A program made the translations under genes and the position numbers. From the NCBI GenBank assembly GCA_036346275.1, contig CM070730.1, positions 5,332,309 to 5,396,308 of the forward strand: a stretch of 64,000 bases of DNA, written 5' to 3'. This DNA is from Otatea glauca (Eukaryota; Streptophyta; Magnoliopsida; Poales; Poaceae). The notes beneath the pieces were generated by a model. That model had not been told where the DNA came from. It ran no database searches and was given only the letters and a program-made list of their open reading frames with translations. Below, piece after piece: positions 58,491 through 64,000 of this stretch (within the stretch, counting starts at the first letter, position 1; the number at the start of each line of letters is the position of its first letter).

Positions 58491-58886
58491 TTTTTGTGTT
58501 AGGGAGGGAAGGGAGGTGGAAGAAGGTGAGAGTAGGGAAGAGGAAAAGGGACGTGGAGATGGATATGAAGATGATACATGACATCCTAAGGGGTTGTTCT
58601 TAAATTTATTAGTTTATGGTTATCTTAAACTAATCATACCTATTATAAAAATTGATGGCAGAGATTGAGCTAGGTAGCTTAGTACTCCACAAATTGTTGT
58701 GTTGGATGTAAGGGGTGGGTGGCTACTAGGCGCTTAATTACGGCTGGCCCCAGCCCAATGGCAATGCATGGAGCATCTGATCTCTCTTTGACATGCATAC
58801 GTGGTCGGGCGATGAAAGCCAGGTTTCTTCTAAGAGTACAAGACAAACACACACTCAACAAAGGTCATATTCATGTCACTTACACA

Positions 58887-58916
58887 CACATATATATATA
58901 TACACACACATCTTCT
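58887..58916. repeat. CA/TA microsatellite
   Basis: acacacatatatatatatac followed by acacacat. Confidence 0.85.
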
Positions 58917-59397
58917 ACGCACGCTAAAAATTTACCGGAGGCATCTAAGACCTCATAGAGCGTGGGCACACGCTTTCTCACTAAATGCACATGCATGTGT
59001 ATACTCTTAAAATGAGGAAATATCAGCGCTAAGTTTAGGACTTACCCTGTTAAGATGGGTGCACACCTGCACGTGTAGCCATCTGGCCGCATATTAGCTT
59101 CCAATGCATTAGCCAACTCCAATGGCAGAGTAATATGTAGCATTAGAGTATGTGCATTGCAGGTACTGAGAGGTTTTTAGCAATGAAAAGCTGAATTTTC
59201 TTTCCACTTTGGATAGATAAGGTGCTTATTCTGTAGCATCAATGCTTAATTAGGCACCGGTGCTTAGCATGTACGTGTTTATTTATATAACTATATCTAA
59301 TTAAAAGATAAAATAACATCTAAACACCTACAAAAGATATGCTTGCATTAGACAAAATGACTTTTCTATGATTACTCGATATCGTGGATGTATTCTC
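58917..59397. other. Intergenic, no gene seen
   Basis: AT-rich with no supported feature before the start of the duplicated block. Confidence 0.45.
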
Positions 59398-59729
59398 ACC
59401 CTGTTAATGTCATTTTCTTCGATATAAACATCTCTTTTGTAGATGGTTATGTTTATTTATTAGATATAGTTATATATATAAGCACCTGGTGCCAAATTAT
59501 GCATTGATACTTGAAGGATCGAAAAAGGTGACTAGAGGGGGTGAATAGGAGCCAAATAAAATTTTCGAATAAACTCTCCCCCTAGATTTCAGACCACCAA
59601 AAGACCAAAAAGAAAGAACTGAACCATCGATCAAGCAATTTCATGAACAGAGGCTCCGACCGGTTAAGGTCGGGTGAGCGATAAAAGCGCTTTGGTCGGT
59701 AGCTCGTCGGATGAACGATCTTCGAATCG

Positions 59730-59970
59730 GTCGTCGATACTAGTCGGATGAGCAGTGCTCCCGACCGCAGAGTCGGATGAACGATACTCGAGGTGAATAG
59801 TGTTGGGTGAATAGTACCCCAGACCAAAGATCGCGGATGAACAGTACTCCCGACCTGCAGAGGTCGGATGAACAGCGCTCGGAGTGAATAGTGTTCGATG
59901 AACAGTACTCCCGACCTATAGAGGGCGGACGAACAATACTCGGGGTGAATAGTGTTCAGGTGAACAGTAA
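59730..59970. repeat. GATGAACAGTACTCCCGACC minisatellite
   Basis: Six to eight imperfect repeats of 20-45 bp made of gtcggatgaacagt, actcccgacc and ggtgaatagtgtt words, inside the solo LTR. Confidence 0.85.
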
Positions 59971-61469
59971 AATCGGCACGATAACAAAAACAGAAATCGA
60001 TGTAACTTTTGATCGGCTGATCCAAAAACAATGAAAATTGGTGTGCACCTCTCTAAGGATGTCAGGGACCTATTTCAAACATCAATTGAAGGAATTGATA
60101 CCAAGGTTCCGTCCCTTTTCAGTTTAACAAATGCAACACCAAAAGCGAGTCACGAACACGACCTCACCCTAACTTGCTGGTGGGAGTTGATGGTCGAAAT
60201 CCTTGGATGACTCTCCACAAATCATATCAAGTAAGTACACGAGGAAACAACCCTTCAAACAAATAGAAACACGATCCAAGGCACTTTCTTCTACTAGGCA
60301 TAAAAATTGGTTTCTTGCAAAATCTGAATAGAAGAGGTCAGATTGCCTAGATGATTGGGATATGATCTACGAAGATTCATCCAAACAATCTTTCATCCTT
60401 GGCAACAAGAACCGAAGCCAATCAAGACTAAAGAAGCGCAAGTCACACGCTTACGCACTTTAAGAACACACAGATTTACAACTTGCAACAAGAACGCAAG
60501 GATTGCCTAGATGATTGAAAGCATCAAATCCAGAGAAGAGTTCATCAATCATGAATTTCAACAAAGACTCAATAGCATGTAGAAGGAGATGAGGCAAATC
60601 CAAATTACGTAAAGTAAATTGCAAGTAAGTAAATGCAGAAATTAGATAACAGAATTTAAGTGCGTAATGTAAATACGTAAGAAAAATGAAACAAGAACAT
60701 AAATGAAGAACATTTTATTTCTGGAAGGGAGGTTTACAAAGCCTCACAACAAAGTGGGCAAAACTCAAATGAGCAACAAAAACCTCGGAACCTTCACCGA
60801 GGGAGGCGCCTACCCTCTATTTATAGTGACTTGGGATCAATTCCCACCTTTGGATGTCCTGCTTCAAACCTAAGCCAACATCCAAGAGCCAGGATTTGAT
60901 CTTTACACTGTCACTCTCAACAACTCTCAACTACTCATGTACACTTTCCTCACCTGCTCAACCCCTACAGGGAGATACCCCTCTCCCTGCCTATTTATAG
61001 CAGGCTTGGACCACCTACCACCCTTGGATGAGCCTCTAAACACTAGAGCACTCCACCAAGGGCTGAGATTTTACCCACTCACACAGCTATGCATGGGCTG
61101 ACCCGAAACCCAACAACACAATGGGTTTTGCACGCTTTTCAAATCATACTAACTTGACCCGCTACTCTATCTTCCTGACCGCGATCCAACGGTCCTCCTT
61201 GATCAGAGCAGCTCCAAGTTAGCATCTCATCCATTCCTTTGTCTTATTGGCTTGCGGCTACTCCCGGCCTCGGTCATCTTTGGCGACACCTTGATCATCT
61301 GGACCTCAGCTCTCCCAGCCTAGTCCTGATCTCCTTCACCTCACCATGACCTAGCTCCAAAGTCCTGCAACCATCATAGACAAGGAAACCACATCACATA
61401 GCAAAGTCCAACAACACATATCCATCTCAACAGACGGATATACACTACGCTGCCAAAGAAAACCCGACC

Positions 61470-61640
61470 ACACGTGGTCCGACCATCGGTCTCCATCCCG
61501 ACCACTCGAGGTGCATTCACCGGTCTCCGACTCAATCACTCGAGTCTCAACCACTCGGAGTCGGACGACCCAACCACTCGGGGTCGGACGACTGGTCTCC
61601 AACCAGCCAAAGCCCCGACCACTCAGGTTGGACGACTGGT
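61470..61640. repeat. CGACCACTCGG-type array
   Basis: Repeated gaccactcgg / caaccactcgg and ggtcggacgactggtctcc words near the minus-strand 5' (U3) side of the solo LTR. Confidence 0.8.
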
Positions 61641-62595
61641 CTGCAACACAGTAACTCAAATTGCTCTAGCTCGAAAAACAATCCAAATCAAACTCAAACT
61701 TGAGCACACTTTGCTCAAATAAAGTCAAATACTCATCACAAACATGGATAGACCTCCACATGGTCCTTCAATACTACAAAATAAATACCTTATTTGTCAT
61801 ATGTGGCAAGAAAATTTAGTTTTTATTTGCTAAACATCTCTCTAAGCACTTGCATTGAAGCTTACTGTCCTAGCTAGTCCACTTACCATTCAGCAAAGTC
61901 ATTATTGTCATAGCTCCATAGCAAATTCTTTTAGCAAATCTAGCTCTTTTGTGAACGTAATTGTAAAAATAGTCTTATCCCTAAACACGGAAAGACTTAG
62001 AAATGACACATATCACTTCCAGCGGTCCCATAGCACGGCAAGTTTGGGGTCATATTTCATATGCATATGCATGCAAATTATATGGCAGTTCGCAAACACC
62101 TTTTTCTTTTCAAGATTATATGGTAAATACTGAAACAAATGGTTGGGCTTGCTGCAAGGGAAGGGACGAAGTTGTACTTCATATCGATCGCGACTAGCAG
62201 CATATATATTGCAGCTACGTACGCTCGCTCGCCTATTTTATCGGTCTAGCTCTCATATGCATCCATGGCTCTAAACGACAATCACTGCATATAATTCTAT
62301 GCTTAACCTTAAGCTTATACGTACCAGTAGCTATTAAACTAACACGAGACGCATCTTACCGATCCTCGCCTAGTTTAGTTAAAGCTATTTCTTCGTGCAA
62401 AAGTTAGCTAAATCCGGTAAGATATTTTTTTGAAAAAGAAGCAATAAGGTTAAGATTAAGACTACATACTCCAAAATTTTGGAGCCAGTGTAATGTTAGC
62501 CAGTTGCCGCAATGATGCTCCTCCCCTCTACTACACTAGCAGTAGTAGCTAGGATCGTCGAGGATGCATGCGCGCAACCTTGAAAAAGATGCTGT

Positions 62596-63068
62596 TTGCT
62601 ATACTTTTTTATATACATATCTATAAATTTGTTTTTTTTAATAATAAAAAGCGTAGTAGGTAAATACGTGCCTTTACCGCGTCTATAGAGCGGAGTGGCT
62701 TATCGACACCGCGACATGTGAGCGAGCATGAGAGAAGCATGGCTCACCGTACCCGGCTGTGGCAACGAGGTTTACCCATGCGCTCGCTTATGCTCGCGCA
62801 CACGCACTCCTGTGGTCATCGGTCTGCTCCCACGGTCGCTCTCCTTCTCGTAGTGGTAGCAAGTTTTCACGTTGCTTGACGCGACAAGAGATATAGATCA
62901 TCTAATGTACTTTTCGTGATGGAAAAAGAAGCTAAATTTATAAATATAGATAAAAAACTAAATTTAAAAAAAACGGACGAGAGAAGCCATGATTTCCGCA
63001 CCATTGTATCGCCAACTTCCGTACATTCTCGCCACTAAAAGTAAAATAAAAGTAAGCAGCAGCCGCGC
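62596..63068. other. Intergenic, no gene seen
   Basis: Poly-T/poly-A tracts and a moderately GC-rich patch at 62690-62860. No supported feature. Confidence 0.4.
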
Positions 63069-63420
63069 GTGCCACCTGCGGGGATGCTAGTGGCTGGTCC
63101 TACGGCGAGCGATGTTGCGGGCAGCGCAGCGGATCCGAGGCGTGCTCGGCACGGCCGCGTCGTGCACTACCGCTACCGCTTGCGTCGCGTGGGCCGAACG
63201 GAAGCTTCCAGAAGGGCGTGCAGGCAGGCGGCCCACGCATCCGGCGCGCGGACGTCCGATCGCTGGAGGACCGTCGATTGGAATGGTTCGTCCGTGTTGG
63301 ACGGTGCAGAGCCCCCAGGTGGCACGGCAGGCACGCCCACGTGTCATTCCGGAAACCTCGTCACGGCCGGGGCCGTGCGTGCCACAACCCTTAATGCTAC
63401 CTGCACCCTTACCTAGGTAG
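63069..63420. other. CpG-rich island, possible promoter or first exon
   Basis: A GC-rich block with ORFs open on both strands, and therefore none credible by itself. It contains a G-box/ABRE-like cccacgtgtc near 63340. Gene starts in grasses have this composition, but no coding family is recognised. Confidence 0.35.
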
Positions 63421-64000
63421 GCGTACCCGGGCCACTCTTCCGCATGTCTGTAAGCTAACAGTTGAGAATGATGATCATTACCTTGAAAGCTTCTACATAC
63501 ACGGAGAACATTTAGCGAGCACCCGAGTACCCGACTAGCATTGTTGGTGCAAATTCATCTCCTATTTCTCCAATAGTTTACTGCCAGCCGATTGGCAATT
63601 TGCAACCAGCAGCAAACTTAGTAATCGCACTTACTGAGGTACACTGCTCGCGTGCACAGAGCATTTTAAGTTGCCACGATGTGCTGCACTGCACCGCCCC
63701 GCAAATATCTACCCTACTCCCTAAGAACGCATCGCAACCGACCACGTGTCCAATCAGTAGTCTACGAGATTTGGGCCTCCGGAATACCTTGTGAAACACG
63801 TCTGAGCACCCCCACCCTGTCCCCTAGTATTTTAGCCCATGCTGCCGGGACCACATTGTCAATGAGAGAGTACATTTCAGCTCTGTATCCTACTGTTTGA
63901 TAATTATACTATTCGAAAGTGTAGACTCTAAAAATATCTACTAAGTACTTGCTAAATTTGGCATGCCGTGCGCGAGAAAAAAGCATCGGATTTCTACTTT
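63421..64000. other. Terminal stretch, no gene seen
   Basis: Mixed composition with another accacgtgtcc at about 63740. The short ORFs have no recognisable features. Confidence 0.4.

Larger units (their letters stand above)
57085..58620 (-). repeat. Inverted repeat pair, arm 2
   Basis: Reverse complement of arm 1 (45050-48680) without the 2.6-kb insertion. It includes the degenerate array 57830-58490, the ttgtgttagggagggaa block at 58493 and the MITE-like unit near 57085-57560. It carries its own small insertion at 57205-57445. Confidence 0.8.
59512..61770 (-). mobile_element. Solo LTR related to the 32-44 kb copia element
   Basis: 2259 bp with a perfect target duplication ATACT (59507-59511 and 61771-61775); copy 1 of the block has a single ATACT. 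On the minus strand it begins TGAAGGACCATGTGGAGGTC, the same start as the copia 5' LTR, and ends TTCGATCCTTCA. Two minus-strand TATA-like sites, CTATAAATAG, lie at about 60819-60826 and 60992-60999, each followed by a similar leader. A minisatellite lies near the minus-strand 3' end. Longer than its 1689-bp relative, so a distinct subfamily. Confidence 0.95.
59398..62595. repeat. Duplicated non-coding block, copy 2 (interrupted)
   Basis: 59398-59511 plus 61776-62595 match 21-1001 in direct orientation. Copy 2 keeps about 20 bp near 62455-62470 that copy 1 lacks. After 62595 it continues tatacttttttatatacat, which resembles the sequence before the H1 terminus in copy 1 and so approximates the pre-insertion site for H1 copy A. 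Confidence 0.85.

Noticed and set aside
63069..63420. ORFs of 86-115 codons on both strands
   Set aside because: Mutually overlapping in a CpG island with no recognisable protein; more likely promoter or noise.
1..64000. CRISPR arrays, operons, origins, rRNA
   Set aside because: No regular spacer arrays or rRNA seen; repeats here are transposon-related and the genome is a plant's.

Overview
This is nuclear DNA from a flowering plant, almost certainly a grass. Supporting signs are a GC-rich 5' gene end followed by AT-rich introns with GT/AG borders, Ty1/copia solo LTRs that open with the GCATCTAGGCCCC-type motif I associate with grasses, a Stowaway MITE with a CTCCCTCC terminus, CACTA elements with transposase-24, Ulp1 and TNP2 proteins, and Helitron-like ends with gene fragments between them. 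I cannot name the species. Operons, ribosome binding sites and CRISPR do not apply.

Only one gene looks intact. On the + strand at about 19.6-27.9 kb is a 3-hydroxyisobutyryl-CoA hydrolase of the CHY1 type. It has 14 coding exons that sum to 1191 nt (396 codons plus stop), an enoyl-CoA-hydratase fold with both catalytic acids visible, and a C-terminal AKL peroxisomal signal. A second possible first coding exon lies in intron 1.

Layout. 0-1 kb: first copy of a duplicated non-coding block; the second copy is at 59.4-62.6 kb and is split by a solo LTR. 1-2 kb: Helitron-like element, minus strand, with an SBDS gene fragment. 2.5-5.4 kb: decayed CACTA-type gene (transposase-24 plus Ulp1-like peptidase), minus strand. 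6.1-6.4 kb: two DUF707 exons. 7.2-9.9 kb: Helitron-like element with both ends recognisable. 10.1-10.4 kb: Stowaway MITE. 11.1-15.55 kb: truncated CACTA element with a TNP2 transposase pseudogene split by a 1.1-kb LTR-like insertion. 18.5-19.5 kb: hAT-like element abutting the hydrolase promoter. 19.6-27.9 kb: the hydrolase, with MITEs in introns 6 and 8. 31.4-44.7 kb: a second, inverted copy of the 1-kb Helitron-like element, split by a 12.3-kb Ty1/copia element, itself split inside pol by a solo LTR. 45.0-48.7 and 57.1-58.6 kb: an inverted repeat pair with nested TIR elements. 49.0-55.8 kb: a mosaic of gene fragments (tRNA-Ala-like, ERdj3B-like J-protein, GH35 beta-galactosidase, unrecognised exons) that may be one Helitron, with a solo LTR in the J-protein pseudogene. 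62.6-64 kb: non-coding, with a CpG-rich block.

Apart from the hydrolase the window is a record of nested insertions, and several insertions can be ordered because the duplicated blocks act as empty-site references. I saw no convincing new biochemical system. The most unusual structures are the family-specific palindrome or minisatellite arrays inside three solo LTRs, the possible alternative first exon of the hydrolase, and the gene-fragment mosaic.
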